Source: Gammaproteobacteria bacterium (GTDB lineage: Bacteria > Pseudomonadota > Gammaproteobacteria > Eutrophobiales > Eutrophobiaceae). From it: 64,000 nt of DNA. The first letter of the stretch is position 1. The number at the start of each line of letters is the position of its first letter. The stretch is taken from NCBI GenBank assembly GCA_004297165.1, contig SCUJ01000011.1, positions 1 to 64,000 of the forward strand. The letters are read 5' to 3'. Under the pieces are notes generated by a model. That model saw nothing but the letters and a program-made list of their open reading frames with translations. It did not search any database and had not been told where the DNA came from. Shown here one piece after another: positions 7,844 to 17,078 of this stretch. Position numbers and translations under genes: made by a program.

Positions 7844-8851
7844 TTGAACACTCCTGTGGATATCATCCACCCTGTCGCCGAGGATATCGTCCTTTCGCCC
7901 CCGGACAACGAACGCCTGGCGAACCTGTGCGGCCCCATGGACGAACACCTGCGCCAGATCGAACGACGGGTCGGGGTCGAGATCAACAACCGCAGCAACA
8001 GCTTCCGCATCATCGGCACGAAGCAGGCGGTGGCGTCGGGCCACCGCCTGCTGGTCCAGCTCTATGAAGCCACGCGGCAGGAACGGCTCTCCCCGGAGCG
8101 CATCCATCTGTTTCTCCAGGACTCCAGGCTGGACGAGGAGCTCGAAGAGGACCTGACCGGCGAGATCGGCATCAAGACCAAACGCGGCGTCATCCGCGGT
8201 CGGAGTCCGAATCAGCGATTGTACCTCGCGAATATCCAGACCCATGACATCAGTTTCGGGATCGGACCGGCCGGCACGGGCAAGACCTATCTCGCCGTCG
8301 CCTCCGCCGTCGCGGCGCTGGAACAGGAACAGGCCCGCCGGCTGGTGCTGGTGCGTCCCGCGGTCGAGGCCGGTGAAAAATTGGGTTATCTGCCCGGCGA
8401 CCTCATTCAGAAAATCGATCCCTACCTGCGTCCGTTGTACGACGCCCTGTATGAGATGCTCGGCTTCGAACGCGTTGCCCGGCTGGTTGAACGCAATGTC
8501 ATCGAGATTGCCCCATTGGCCTTCATGCGCGGGCGCACCCTGAACGAGGCCTGCATCATCCTGGATGAGGCCCAGAACACCACGGTGGAACAGATGAAGA
8601 TGTTTCTCACGCGGATCGGCTTCGGATCGACCGCCATTATCACCGGCGACATCACTCAGACCGATCTCCCGCCCGGCAAAAAATCCGGCCTGCGCCATGT
8701 GATCGACATCCTCAGCAAGGAAGAGGGCATCAGTTTCACCTTCTTTAAATCCCGGGACGTGGTTCGGCACCCGCTGGTAAAGCGGATCCTCGACGCCTAT
8801 GAACGCAGCGAAAAACTGGCCGAAGCAGCGCGGAACCGGCAGCGCGGATGA
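7844..8851 (+). CDS. ybeZ: PhoH-like ATPase (YbeZ)
   Basis: YbeZ is a cytoplasmic PhoH-family ATPase with predicted RNA-helicase or RNA-processing roles and is a partner of the ribosome-maturation RNase YbeY. The 335 residues include an N-terminal KH-like part ('RVGVEINNRSNSFRIIG'), Walker A 'GPAGTGKTYLAVA' at about 143, and Walker B 'CIILDEAQNTT' at about 235. The start appears to be TTG at 7844; an in-frame GTG follows at 7856. Its stop overlaps the ybeY start (ATGA), which supports coupled expression with ybeY. Confidence 0.95.
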   Translation: MNTPVDIIHPVAEDIVLSPPDNERLANLCGPMDEHLRQIERRVGVEINNRSNSFRIIGTKQAVASGHRLLVQLYEATRQERLSPERIHLFLQDSRLDEELEEDLTGEIGIKTKRGVIRGRSPNQRLYLANIQTHDISFGIGPAGTGKTYLAVASAVAALEQEQARRLVLVRPAVEAGEKLGYLPGDLIQKIDPYLRPLYDALYEMLGFERVARLVERNVIEIAPLAFMRGRTLNEACIILDEAQNTTVEQMKMFLTRIGFGSTAIITGDITQTDLPPGKKSGLRHVIDILSKEEGISFTFFKSRDVVRHPLVKRILDAYERSEKLAEAARNRQRG

Positions 8852-9303
8852 CACGGATCGCCGTTCAGTCCGTCTCCCTTGAGGGAGATCTGCCTGACGG
8901 GAGGGAGATCCGGCGCTGGGCGCGAGCCGCGCTCGCCGGCAGCGAGCAGGAAACAGCGCTTACGATCCGCATCGCCGATCTGGATGAAAGCCGGGAACTT
9001 AACCGGCGCTGGCGCGGGCGCAACAAGGCCACCAATGTGCTTGCGTTTCCCTCCGGCGAAGCGGATGCGGAAGGCCGTACGTATCTCGGCGATATCGTTA
9101 TCTGCGCACCCGTGGTCCGCACCGAGGCGCGGGAGCAGGGCAAGCAGCCGCGGGATCATTTTGCCCACCTCGTGATTCATGGCGTACTCCATCTGTTAGG
9201 GTATGATCACCAGGAACCAGGGGCCGCCTCCGCGATGGAGGATCGGGAAACCAGGGCCCTGGCGAGGCTCGGGATAGCGAACCCATATATAATGGAACGA
9301 TGA
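8848..9303 (+). CDS. ybeY: Endoribonuclease YbeY, 16S rRNA maturation
   Basis: YbeY is a zinc-dependent endoribonuclease needed for 16S rRNA 3'-end maturation and late 70S quality control. The 151-residue length is normal. The hallmark three-histidine zinc site 'HGVLHLLGYDH' is at about residues 111-121, and 'RGRNKATNVLAFP' is typical of the family. It overlaps phoH upstream and corC downstream by ATGA junctions. Confidence 0.96.
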   Translation: MTRIAVQSVSLEGDLPDGREIRRWARAALAGSEQETALTIRIADLDESRELNRRWRGRNKATNVLAFPSGEADAEGRTYLGDIVICAPVVRTEAREQGKQPRDHFAHLVIHGVLHLLGYDHQEPGAASAMEDRETRALARLGIANPYIMER

Positions 9304-10136
9304 AAAATAATCGGAAACATTCAAAACTTCCCGCCTGGATCGCCTCCATCAACAAACTGTTCCGCAGCGCGCCGAAGGACCGGCAGACCCTCCTGGAATT
9401 GCTGCGACAGTGCGAGACTACCAACCTGCTGGATCCCGATGTCCTGATCATGCTCGAGGGGGCATTGCATGTCTCCGACATGCGGGTCAACGACATCATG
9501 GTACCCAAGGTGCAGATGGACATCATCGCCTACGATACCGATCCCGGGGATCTCATCAAGGCCGTGGTCGCCTCCGGACACTCGCGCTTCCCGGTCATCG
9601 GCGAGGATCCGAACGACGTCATGGGCATCCTGCTGGCCAAGGATCTCCTGGCGTATTTCGCACAGCCGCATACGGGGAGCTTCGATATCAAGGATGTGAT
9701 GCGCCCGGCGATATTCATACCCGAGAGCAAACGCCTGAACGTCCTGTTGCGGGAATTCCGGTCCAGCCGCAATCACATGGCGATCGTCGTCGATGAGTAT
9801 GGAGTGACCGGACTGGTCACGATCGAGGACATCATCGAGGAGATCGTGGGCGAGATTGAGGACGAGCACGACTTCGAGGAGGAAGACAACATCCGCCAGC
9901 ACGGGGTCAATCGGTATACGGTCCGGGCGATCACACCGATCGAAGAATTCAATGCGCGTTTCGGCGCCGCCCTGAGCGACGCGGAATACGACACCATCGG
10001 CGGGCTGGTCGTCAATGCCTTCGGACACCTGCCGAAACGGGGCGAGTCCATCGATCTGGCCGGTTTTCACATCAAGGTCCTGCGCGCGGATCGGCGCCGC
10101 GTCCAGCTATTGAAGTTCACCAAAGGTGAAGGTTAA
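9300..10136 (+). CDS. corC: CorC/YbeX family CBS-domain protein
   Basis: The 278-residue protein has two CBS domains ('DIMVPKVQMDIIAYD' onward, about residues 65-190) and a C-terminal CorC_HlyC transporter-associated domain (about 200-275, 'EYDTIGGLVVNAFGHLP'). No membrane segment is present, as in CorC/YbeX. The family is linked to magnesium and cobalt efflux and, through its conserved neighbourhood, to ribosome and envelope functions; the exact mechanism is unsettled. It overlaps ybeY (ATGA), and the lnt start lies inside its last codons. Confidence 0.93.
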   Translation: MKNNRKHSKLPAWIASINKLFRSAPKDRQTLLELLRQCETTNLLDPDVLIMLEGALHVSDMRVNDIMVPKVQMDIIAYDTDPGDLIKAVVASGHSRFPVIGEDPNDVMGILLAKDLLAYFAQPHTGSFDIKDVMRPAIFIPESKRLNVLLREFRSSRNHMAIVVDEYGVTGLVTIEDIIEEIVGEIEDEHDFEEEDNIRQHGVNRYTVRAITPIEEFNARFGAALSDAEYDTIGGLVVNAFGHLPKRGESIDLAGFHIKVLRADRRRVQLLKFTKGEG

Positions 10137-11640
10137 GCGCGGGGAAACCATTCTCCCCGGGCTCCCCTGCCTCATCGGCGGGGCCTTGCTGACGCTCGCC
10201 TTTGCCCCCTTCGATTATTGGGTCCTGGCGGTTGCGGCTATCGCCCTGCTTTTTTTCTGCTCATTGAATTGCGATCCGCGCCAGGGTTTTCTCCGCGGTT
10301 ATCTTTTCGGTCTCGGGATGTTCGGCGCGGGGGTCAACTGGCTGCACATCAGCATCAACCAGTTCGGCGGAATGAATCTCATAGGTTCCCTCCTGGTTAC
10401 GCTGGTGCTGGTGCTCTATCTGGCCCTGTATCCGGGCCTGGCGATCCTTATCGGCAATCGTTATTTCTCCAGCCACGGTCCGATCCCCCAACTGTGTGCA
10501 TTCGCCCTCCTGTGGGTATTGTGCGAATGGCTGCGGGCCTGGGTCTTCACCGGCTTTCCCTGGCTGCAAGTCGGCTACTCCATGATCGATTCGCCGTTGA
10601 CCGGCCTCGCGCCGCTCGCCGGGACCTACGGCATCGGGCTGGCCGTGACTTCGAGCGCGGCACTGCTGGTCGCCGCCCTGATGCCTGCGACCCTCTGGCG
10701 CAGGATCGGGGCGTCGATCCTGTTTGGCGGTCTCTGGTTTGGCGCCTGGACCCTGAAAGATATCGAATGGACGACGCCCGCAGGCGGGGAGATCTCGGTC
10801 GCCCTCGTTCAGGGAGGGATCCCGCAGGATATGAAATGGCAGCCGCAATTCCAGCGTCAGGGTTTCGATCTCTATCTCGAACTCACCGAACCCTACTGGC
10901 AACACGACCTGATCATCTGGCCCGAGACCGCCCTGCCGGTGCTCCTCAGCCGTGCGGAGTCGTATCTGGACGAGATCGAACAACGCCGCAAAGAGGGCCG
11001 AGCCAACCTGCTGCTCGGGATGCCGGTGGATGACCCGGCCACCCGGGAATTCTTCAACAGCGCGTTGCTCCTTGCCGACGAGATTGCCGTATATCACAAA
11101 CGCCACCTTGTTCCCTTCGGCGAGTATCTGCCCATGAAATCCATGCTGGGTGGGATCCTGGATTTTCTCAGGATCCCCATGTCCGATTTCTCGTCAGGGA
11201 ACCCGGTGAGCCCGGTGTTCGCGAATGAAAGATTCAAGGCCGGGATCTCCATCTGCTACGAGGCGACCTTTGGCCGCGAGATCATTAAGGCACTGCCGGA
11301 GGCCGAATTCCTCATCAACCTCAGCAACGACGCCTGGTTCGGCGATTCGCTGGCCCCGCATCAGCACTTGCAGATGGCGCGCATGCGCGCCCTGGAGACC
11401 GGCCGTTACCTGCTGCGCGCCACCAATACCGGGGTCACCGCAATCATCGACAACGAAGGAAGGGTATTGCGGCAGGCGGAGCAATTCGTCCCCGCCGCCA
11501 TCAGCGGCGCCGTGATGCCTTATGCGGGAATGACGCCTTATGCGCTCACCGGCGACCTGCCGGCAATCGGTTTATGTATCGCCGTCCTGCTGGCGCTCTA
11601 TCTCGCAAGGTATTTCAGCCCTGATGATAGGGCGCGCTGA
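10126..11640 (+). CDS. lnt: Apolipoprotein N-acyltransferase
   Basis: Lnt transfers a third acyl chain from phospholipid to the N-terminal cysteine of diacylated lipoproteins in the inner membrane. The 504 residues have about six to eight N-terminal membrane segments followed by a periplasmic nitrilase domain. The catalytic triad is visible: Glu in '[11 protein letters not shown]', Lys in '[13 protein letters not shown]', Cys in '[11 protein letters not shown]'. A final membrane segment ends the protein. The GTG start at 10126 overlaps the corC stop by 11 bases. Its 3' end overlaps the convergent hemE by 26 bases. Confidence 0.96.
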   Translation: MKVKRGETILPGLPCLIGGALLTLAFAPFDYWVLAVAAIALLFFCSLNCDPRQGFLRGYLFGLGMFGAGVNWLHISINQFGGMNLIGSLLVTLVLVLYLALYPGLAILIGNRYFSSHGPIPQLCAFALLWVLCEWLRAWVFTGFPWLQVGYSMIDSPLTGLAPLAGTYGIGLAVTSSAALLVAALMPATLWRRIGASILFGGLWFGAWTLKDIEWTTPAGGEISVALVQGGIPQDMKWQPQFQRQGFDLYLELTEPYWQHDLIIWPETALPVLLSRAESYLDEIEQRRKEGRANLLLGMPVDDPATREFFNSALLLADEIAVYHKRHLVPFGEYLPMKSMLGGILDFLRIPMSDFSSGNPVSPVFANERFKAGISICYEATFGREIIKALPEAEFLINLSNDAWFGDSLAPHQHLQMARMRALETGRYLLRATNTGVTAIIDNEGRVLRQAEQFVPAAISGAVMPYAGMTPYALTGDLPAIGLCIAVLLALYLARYFSPDDRAR

Positions 11641-12688
11641 GATCGTGTACGGCGTCCACGAGGACCTTGAGCCTGTCGGGGTCGGCATGCTGGGAGATCC
11701 CGTGTCCTAAGTTGAAGACATGGCCAGGGCCCCGCCCGTAGGCCGCGAGGATGGCCGCGGCCTCTGACCTGATGGCAGCCTCCGAACCATGGAGTACGGC
11801 CGGGTCCAGGTTGCCCTGGAGCGCCACTTTACCCTCGGTGCGCCGGCGCACATCGCCCAGATCGACCGTCCAGTCGAGGCCCATGGCGTCGCAACCGCTC
11901 GCGGCAATCGTCTCTGCCCAGGCCCCGCCCCCCTTGGTGAACAGGATGACCGGTACAATCTTCGTCCCCGATCTGCGCTTCAGCCGCTCCATGATCGCCT
12001 GCATATAGCGCAGGGAAAATTCCCGGTAAGCCGCGGGCGTCAGGATCCCTCCCCAGGTGTCGAAGATCTGCACCACATCCACGCCCGCGGCGATCTGGCC
12101 GTTGAGATATTCCGCGACCGCGCGGGCGAGGACCTCGAGCAGGGCATGCAGGGTGGCGGGTTCCTGGTACAGCATGGTCCTGGCCAGGCGGTGATCATCG
12201 CTCGATCCACCCTCGATCATGTAGGTGGCGATCGTCCACGGGCTCCCGGCAAAACCGATCAGGGGCACGCGGTTACCCAGTTCCCGTTTGATGGTTCGCA
12301 CGGCCTCCAGCACATACCCCAGATCGCGCTCAGGGTCCGGGACCCCGAGACGCGCCACGTCGCTGCGCGTCCTGATAGGCTTTGCAAACCTGGGACCCTC
12401 GTTTTCCACGAAATCAAGTCCGAGACCCATCGCGGCCGGGATGGTCAGGATATCGGAAAAGAGTATCGCGGCGTCCAGATCGAATCGCCGCAGGGGTTGC
12501 AGGGTCACCTCGCAGGCGAGATCGGGATGGCGGCAGAGGTCCATGAAGCTGCCCGCGCGGGCGCGCGTCTCGCGATATTCGGGCAGATAACGCCCGGCCT
12601 GACGCATGATCCAGATCGGCGTGCGATCGACGGGCTGGCGCAAGAGGGCGCGGATGAGGCGATCGTTTTTCAGCACAGGGTCGGTCAT
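11615..12688 (-). CDS. hemE: Uroporphyrinogen decarboxylase
   Basis: HemE removes four carboxyl groups from uroporphyrinogen III to give coproporphyrinogen III in cytoplasmic haem synthesis. The family opening '[19 protein letters not shown]' carries the active-site arginine region; '[14 protein letters not shown]' and '[16 protein letters not shown]' are typical. The ATG at 12688 gives 357 residues, the usual length; the ORF-track start (12709) is a TTG. It overlaps convergent lnt by 26 bases and diverges from the MFS gene. In many gammaproteobacteria hemE follows gltD; here an aminotransferase and an MFS gene lie between. Confidence 0.96.
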   Translation of the reverse strand: MTDPVLKNDRLIRALLRQPVDRTPIWIMRQAGRYLPEYRETRARAGSFMDLCRHPDLACEVTLQPLRRFDLDAAILFSDILTIPAAMGLGLDFVENEGPRFAKPIRTRSDVARLGVPDPERDLGYVLEAVRTIKRELGNRVPLIGFAGSPWTIATYMIEGGSSDDHRLARTMLYQEPATLHALLEVLARAVAEYLNGQIAAGVDVVQIFDTWGGILTPAAYREFSLRYMQAIMERLKRRSGTKIVPVILFTKGGGAWAETIAASGCDAMGLDWTVDLGDVRRRTEGKVALQGNLDPAVLHGSEAAIRSEAAAILAAYGRGPGHVFNLGHGISQHADPDRLKVLVDAVHDLSAPYHQG

Positions 12689-12799
12689 GGCGCGGGGAAG
12701 GTCAGTCAAGGAAGGGGAAAATCATACCGGAAATCGTTAGAATGAACAGCCGGATCAACGCCCGCGCCGACCCTTGCCAACCGGGATTCAAGACCCGAA

Positions 12800-14218
12800 T
12801 TGAAAGCCGAAGAGATCCAGAAATACTACGCAGACAACGCCGCCGCGCGCTGGCTTGCGCTCGCCAGCATCTGTCTGGTAAGCCTGTCCAATTCGCTCAC
12901 CATGTCGTCCACGAACGTGGCGATACCGAAGATCGCCGAGGATTTGGCCGCCGACGCCGTGCTCATCAGTTGGGTGCCCACCGCCTTCCTGCTCAGCAAT
13001 GTCGTGGCGATCCTGCCGGCCGGCCGCCTGGCGGACATCCACGGTCGCAAGCGGATCTATCTCACGGGGACTGTGGTTTTTACGCTGGCGAGCCTCATCG
13101 CCTCGCAGGCGCCCTCGATCGAATGGCTGCTGTTCACGCGCGTGCTGCAAGGGCTGGGGTCGGCCATGTCCTTCGCCACGGGTCTCGCCATCGTGATGTC
13201 TGTATTCGGCGTCGCCAACCGCGGCATGGCGCTCGGTTTCGCCAATGCCGCCGTCTACGTCGGCATGTCCTGCGGGCCCTTGCTCGGCGGCTGGTTTACC
13301 CAAACCTTCGGCTGGCGCACCATCTTCATGTTCCCGGTCCCCCTCACCCTGCTGGCGATCATCCTGTTCCTGACGCGCATCAAGGGCGACTGGAAGAGCG
13401 AAACGCCGGACAAGGTCGACTGGCAGGGCAGCCTGATCCTGCTCTGTTCCGCCTCGGCCCTGTTTCTCGGCGTTTCCCTGCTGCCCTCCCTGGCCGGTTT
13501 GCTAAGCCTGTCCGCCGGGCTCTGCGGCATGGGCCTGTTCGTATTCCAGCAGCTCGCCTCCCCGCATCCCCTGATCCGCTTCCGGGCCATCCAGGAGAAC
13601 CGGGTCTTTTCCCGCTCGCTGCTCGCCAGCACCTGTACCTACGCCAGCAACTTTCCCCTGGTCTTTCTGCTCAGCCTGTATTTGCAGTTCATCAAGGGAC
13701 TATCTCCGGCCCAGGCAGGGCAACTGATGATGCTGCAAGCGGTCACCATGGCCGTCGTGGCGCCTTTCGCCGGCCGGTTGTCGGATCGTTTCGAACCCAG
13801 GGTCATCGCGACGACCGGCTGCCTGATCATGTCTGGCGCCCTGCTGGTCTTGCAGCATGTCGATCTGGACACCTCCCTGACGGTTATCGGCGCGGCCCTG
13901 ATGACCATGGGCCTGGGTTTCGGCCTGTTCACCTCGCCCAACAACAACGCCGCCCTGGGTTCGGTGGACAGGGCGCGGCTCAGCATCGCCTCCGCCTTGC
14001 TCAGCCTCTCCAGGCTGCTCGGCAACATGACGGGATCGGCCGGCATCCTGCTGCTGGTCTCGCTGGTCATAGGGAATGTGGAACTCGCGCCGAGTCAGTA
14101 CCCGGCGCTGCTCACCGTAATCCGGTGGACGCTCAGTGCCTCCTGTATTTACTCGCTCGGCGGGGCCTGGTTTTCCTACACCCGCGGGAACGTGCGGTCT
14201 GGGTCTACTACGGGTTAA
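12800..14218 (+). CDS. MFS drug-efflux-type transporter (DHA2-like)
   Basis: The 472-residue membrane protein has roughly 14 hydrophobic segments. Motif A is seen as 'GRLADIHGRKRIYLTG' after TM2, motif C-like glycine-rich 'ANAAVYVGMSCGPLLGGWF' in TM5, and a second motif A-like 'GRLSDRFEPRVIATTG' in the second half. This is the EmrB/QacA pattern of proton-driven exporters; the substrate cannot be read. The start seems to be TTG at 12800, since the next in-frame Met falls inside TM1. No membrane-fusion (EmrA-like) partner is present. It converges on the aminotransferase with an 11-base overlap and diverges from hemE. Confidence 0.85.
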   Translation: MKAEEIQKYYADNAAARWLALASICLVSLSNSLTMSSTNVAIPKIAEDLAADAVLISWVPTAFLLSNVVAILPAGRLADIHGRKRIYLTGTVVFTLASLIASQAPSIEWLLFTRVLQGLGSAMSFATGLAIVMSVFGVANRGMALGFANAAVYVGMSCGPLLGGWFTQTFGWRTIFMFPVPLTLLAIILFLTRIKGDWKSETPDKVDWQGSLILLCSASALFLGVSLLPSLAGLLSLSAGLCGMGLFVFQQLASPHPLIRFRAIQENRVFSRSLLASTCTYASNFPLVFLLSLYLQFIKGLSPAQAGQLMMLQAVTMAVVAPFAGRLSDRFEPRVIATTGCLIMSGALLVLQHVDLDTSLTVIGAALMTMGLGFGLFTSPNNNAALGSVDRARLSIASALLSLSRLLGNMTGSAGILLLVSLVIGNVELAPSQYPALLTVIRWTLSASCIYSLGGAWFSYTRGNVRSGSTTG

Positions 14219-15500
14219 GGTCCTGCAACTTTTTCCTGACCGAGGCAAGTTTCACACAGGTGACGAAGACCGCCATGGTCTGCTCCACCTCTGCCAGCAC
14301 CGGCAGGGAAGGCGCCAGGCGGATATTCCGATCTTCCGGATCGCGGCCATAGGGGAAGGTCGCGCCGGCGGGCGTCAGCTTGACGCCGACCGCGGCCGCC
14401 AGCCGCACAATCTCACTCGCCACGCCAGGGCGGGCATCGAAGGAAACGAAATAGCCCCCCTGCGGAACCTGCCAGCTTCCCAGATCGCTGTCCTTGAAAT
14501 TCTCCTTGAGACTTCTGAGCACCGCCGCGAACTTCGGCCGCAACATTTCGGCATGTAGCCGCATCCGGTCCTTCAGCGCCCGCAAGTCCGGGAACATCCT
14601 GGCGTGGCGCAACTGATTTACCTTGTCGGGGCCGATGGTGGCGATCCCGAGGTGCTTCTTGAACTTGGCCAGATTGCCGGGCGAGGCCGCGAGGAAGGCC
14701 ACGCCGGCCCCGGCAAAGCTGATCTTAGAGGTGGAGGTGAATTGCAGAACGCTGTCTAGCGTGCCGAGGCGTTCGCAATAATCCATGATGTTGGCGAGCA
14801 CGGGGGGATTGTCGTGCAGGTCGTGCACCGCGTAGGCGTTGTCCCAGAAGAGCCGGAAGTTCTTCGCCGCGATCCGGCCCAGGGCGGCCATGCGTTCGAC
14901 CACCGCGTCGCTGAAGACCACTCCCGTGGGATTGGAATATTTCGGCACCACCCAGAGGCCACGGATAGCCGGGTCCTGCCGCAGCAGGGCCTCAATCGCG
15001 TCCATGTCAGGACCGTCGTCCCGCATGGCCACATTGATCATCTCGATGCCGAGTTCCTGGGTGATGGCGAAGTGGCGGTCATAACCGGGGACCGGGCAGA
15101 TGAACTTGATCCTGCCTTCGTCCTTCCACGGCGTGGCGCCTTCATGCGCGCCGAAGAGGTAGGCAAAATGGACACACCGGTGCATCAGCTCCAGGCTGCT
15201 GTTGCCGGCCGCGAGCACAATCTCCGGCTTGACCCCGAGGATATCCCCGCCGAGCTTGCGCAGTTCATGTATCCCTTCAAGCACGCCGTAGTTGCGCGTG
15301 TCGGTCCCGTCGGCGGCGGCGTATCCGCCGCCGAGAATGCCGTCCATGCCATTGCTTAGATCCAGTTGCCGTGAGGAGGGTTTGCCCCGGGTGAGATCGA
15401 GATTCAGCTTCTGCGACTTGAAGCCTTCATATTCGGCGGCGAGTTCCGCCTCCCGCCGCGACAATTCCGCCTTATCGGCCTTATCGATATACAAGGGCAC
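14208..15500 (-). CDS. Aspartate aminotransferase, subgroup Ic
   Basis: The 430-residue PLP enzyme resembles the Asp_aminotransf family (PF12897). It has 'LDLTRGKPSSRQLDLSNGM', 'VPKYSNPTGVVF' with the Asn-Pro motif, 'FWDNAYAVHDL', and the PLP lysine in 'FTSTSKISFAGAG'. Members transaminate aspartate (some also alanine or aromatic substrates) with 2-oxoglutarate. It lies 132 bases downstream of gltD on the same strand, so a transcript coupling glutamate synthesis to transamination is plausible. Its 3' end overlaps the MFS gene by 11 bases. The exact substrate is uncertain. Confidence 0.85.
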   Translation of the reverse strand: MPLYIDKADKAELSRREAELAAEYEGFKSQKLNLDLTRGKPSSRQLDLSNGMDGILGGGYAAADGTDTRNYGVLEGIHELRKLGGDILGVKPEIVLAAGNSSLELMHRCVHFAYLFGAHEGATPWKDEGRIKFICPVPGYDRHFAITQELGIEMINVAMRDDGPDMDAIEALLRQDPAIRGLWVVPKYSNPTGVVFSDAVVERMAALGRIAAKNFRLFWDNAYAVHDLHDNPPVLANIMDYCERLGTLDSVLQFTSTSKISFAGAGVAFLAASPGNLAKFKKHLGIATIGPDKVNQLRHARMFPDLRALKDRMRLHAEMLRPKFAAVLRSLKENFKDSDLGSWQVPQGGYFVSFDARPGVASEIVRLAAAVGVKLTPAGATFPYGRDPEDRNIRLAPSLPVLAEVEQTMAVFVTCVKLASVRKKLQDLNP

Positions 15501-15632
15501 ACCTCTAGCATTGATTGAGAAGAATTCCGTCTGGCCGCGCGATTTTCGCTTGCATCATTCCGGCTGCCGGATCGGTCGCAGGATATGTAATCGCCTTGGC
15601 AATTGCAATTGGGCTTGTTGTGAGGGCCGAAC

Positions 15633-17078
15633 TCAGAGTGGCGCCGGAAGGGATGACTCCCCCATGAGATATTGATCGATCGCCCACGCGGCCGAACGCC
15701 CCTCGGCGATGGCCCAGACGATCAGGGATTGGCCGTGCTGCATGTCGCCGGCGGTGAATACGCCCTCGACGCTGGTCCGCCAGTTGCCGTCGTGCCAGAC
15801 GTTATTTCGGTCCGTGCAGCGGACTCCCAGGTCCTCCAGCATGCCCTTCTTTTCCGCCCCGGTGAACCCCATGGCCAGCAGCGTCAGTTGACAGGGGATG
15901 ACGGCATGACTTTTGGGTATCTCGTTGAACGTGATCCGGCCATAATTGTGTACCGTCTCCACGCGGCAATACTCCAGTTGCTGGAGCCGGCCCTCGGCGT
16001 CGCCGATGAAGCGGGTGGTCGACACCGAATAAAGCCGCGTCCCGCCTTCCTCATGCGCGGAGGCCACCCTGTAGATATTCGGCCACTCGGGCCAGGGATT
16101 GCCCTGGGAGCGTTTTTCCGGCGGCCGGGGCATGATCTCGAACTGATGCACCGAGGCTGCCTGCTGCCGGTGCGCGGTGCCGAGACAATCCGCGCCCGTG
16201 TCGCCGCCGCCGATGATGACCACATGCTTGCCGGTGGCGGAGATGCGTTCCGCCTCGGGGATGACATCCCCCTGGCAGGCACGATTCGCCTGGGTCAGAT
16301 AATCCATGGCGAAGTGCACGCCCTTCAACTCGCGGCCGGGCACCGGCAGATCCCGGGGCTGACAGGCGCCGCCGGCGAGCAGGAGGGCGTCGAACTTGCC
16401 GGTTAGGTCCGCGACCGGCACGTTCACGCCTACATGGGCGTTGGTTCGGAACTCCACGCCTTCTTCGCGCATCTGCGCAAGGCGCCGATCGAGCCGGTCT
16501 TTCTCCATCTTGAATTCAGGGATGCCGTAACGCAACAGGCCGCCGATCCGATCGCTTCTCTCAAACACTGTGACGCTATGTCCGGCGCGGGCCAGTTGCT
16601 GCGCCGCGGCAAGCCCGGCGGGTCCCGATCCGACGATCGCGACCTTTTTGCCGGTCTTTTTCTCCGGCGGTCGCGGGTGAATCCATCCTTGTTCGAAGGC
16701 CTTGTCGATGATGGCGAGTTCCACCGCCTTGATGGTGACCGGGTTGTCGTTAATGCCGAGCACACAGGCGCCTTCGCACGGTGCGGGACACAGCGTGCCG
16801 GTGAATTCGGGGAAATTGTTGGTGGCATGCAGGCGGTCGATCGCGCGTTGCCACTGTTCCCGGTAGACCAGGTCGTTCCAGTCAGGGATGAGATTCCCGA
16901 GCGGACAGCCGTTGTGACAGAACGGTATGCCGCAATCCATGCAACGGGAGGCCTGCGCGAGCAATCCGGACTCGGGCCAGGGGGCCATCACCTGTCGCCA
17001 GTCCCGCAGCCGTTCGGGCTTCGGCCTATAGGGTTGCTTGACCCGGCCGGTTTCCAGGAATCCCGTCGGCTTAGCCAT
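15633..17078 (-). CDS. gltD: Glutamate synthase small subunit
   Basis: GltD is the FAD- and NADPH-binding beta subunit that feeds electrons to GltB. The 481 residues have N-terminal cysteine clusters for two 4Fe-4S centres ('[14 protein letters not shown]', '[15 protein letters not shown]'), FAD-binding '[17 protein letters not shown]' at about residue 152, and NADPH-binding '[15 protein letters not shown]' at about 290. The ATG at 17078 overlaps the gltB stop, giving translational coupling. The C-terminal '[19 protein letters not shown]' is typical. Confidence 0.97.
   Translation of the reverse strand: MAKPTGFLETGRVKQPYRPKPERLRDWRQVMAPWPESGLLAQASRCMDCGIPFCHNGCPLGNLIPDWNDLVYREQWQRAIDRLHATNNFPEFTGTLCPAPCEGACVLGINDNPVTIKAVELAIIDKAFEQGWIHPRPPEKKTGKKVAIVGSGPAGLAAAQQLARAGHSVTVFERSDRIGGLLRYGIPEFKMEKDRLDRRLAQMREEGVEFRTNAHVGVNVPVADLTGKFDALLLAGGACQPRDLPVPGRELKGVHFAMDYLTQANRACQGDVIPEAERISATGKHVVIIGGGDTGADCLGTAHRQQAASVHQFEIMPRPPEKRSQGNPWPEWPNIYRVASAHEEGGTRLYSVSTTRFIGDAEGRLQQLEYCRVETVHNYGRITFNEIPKSHAVIPCQLTLLAMGFTGAEKKGMLEDLGVRCTDRNNVWHDGNWRTSVEGVFTAGDMQHGQSLIVWAIAEGRSAAWAIDQYLMGESSLPAPL

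Noticed and set aside
7754-8854. 366-codon minus-strand ORF
   Set aside because: Antisense to phoH; the plus strand has Walker motifs and conserved neighbours.
12742-14352. 536-codon plus-strand ORF
   Set aside because: It is a shadow of the MFS gene in another frame; low-complexity Arg/Pro/His-rich composition with no domain.
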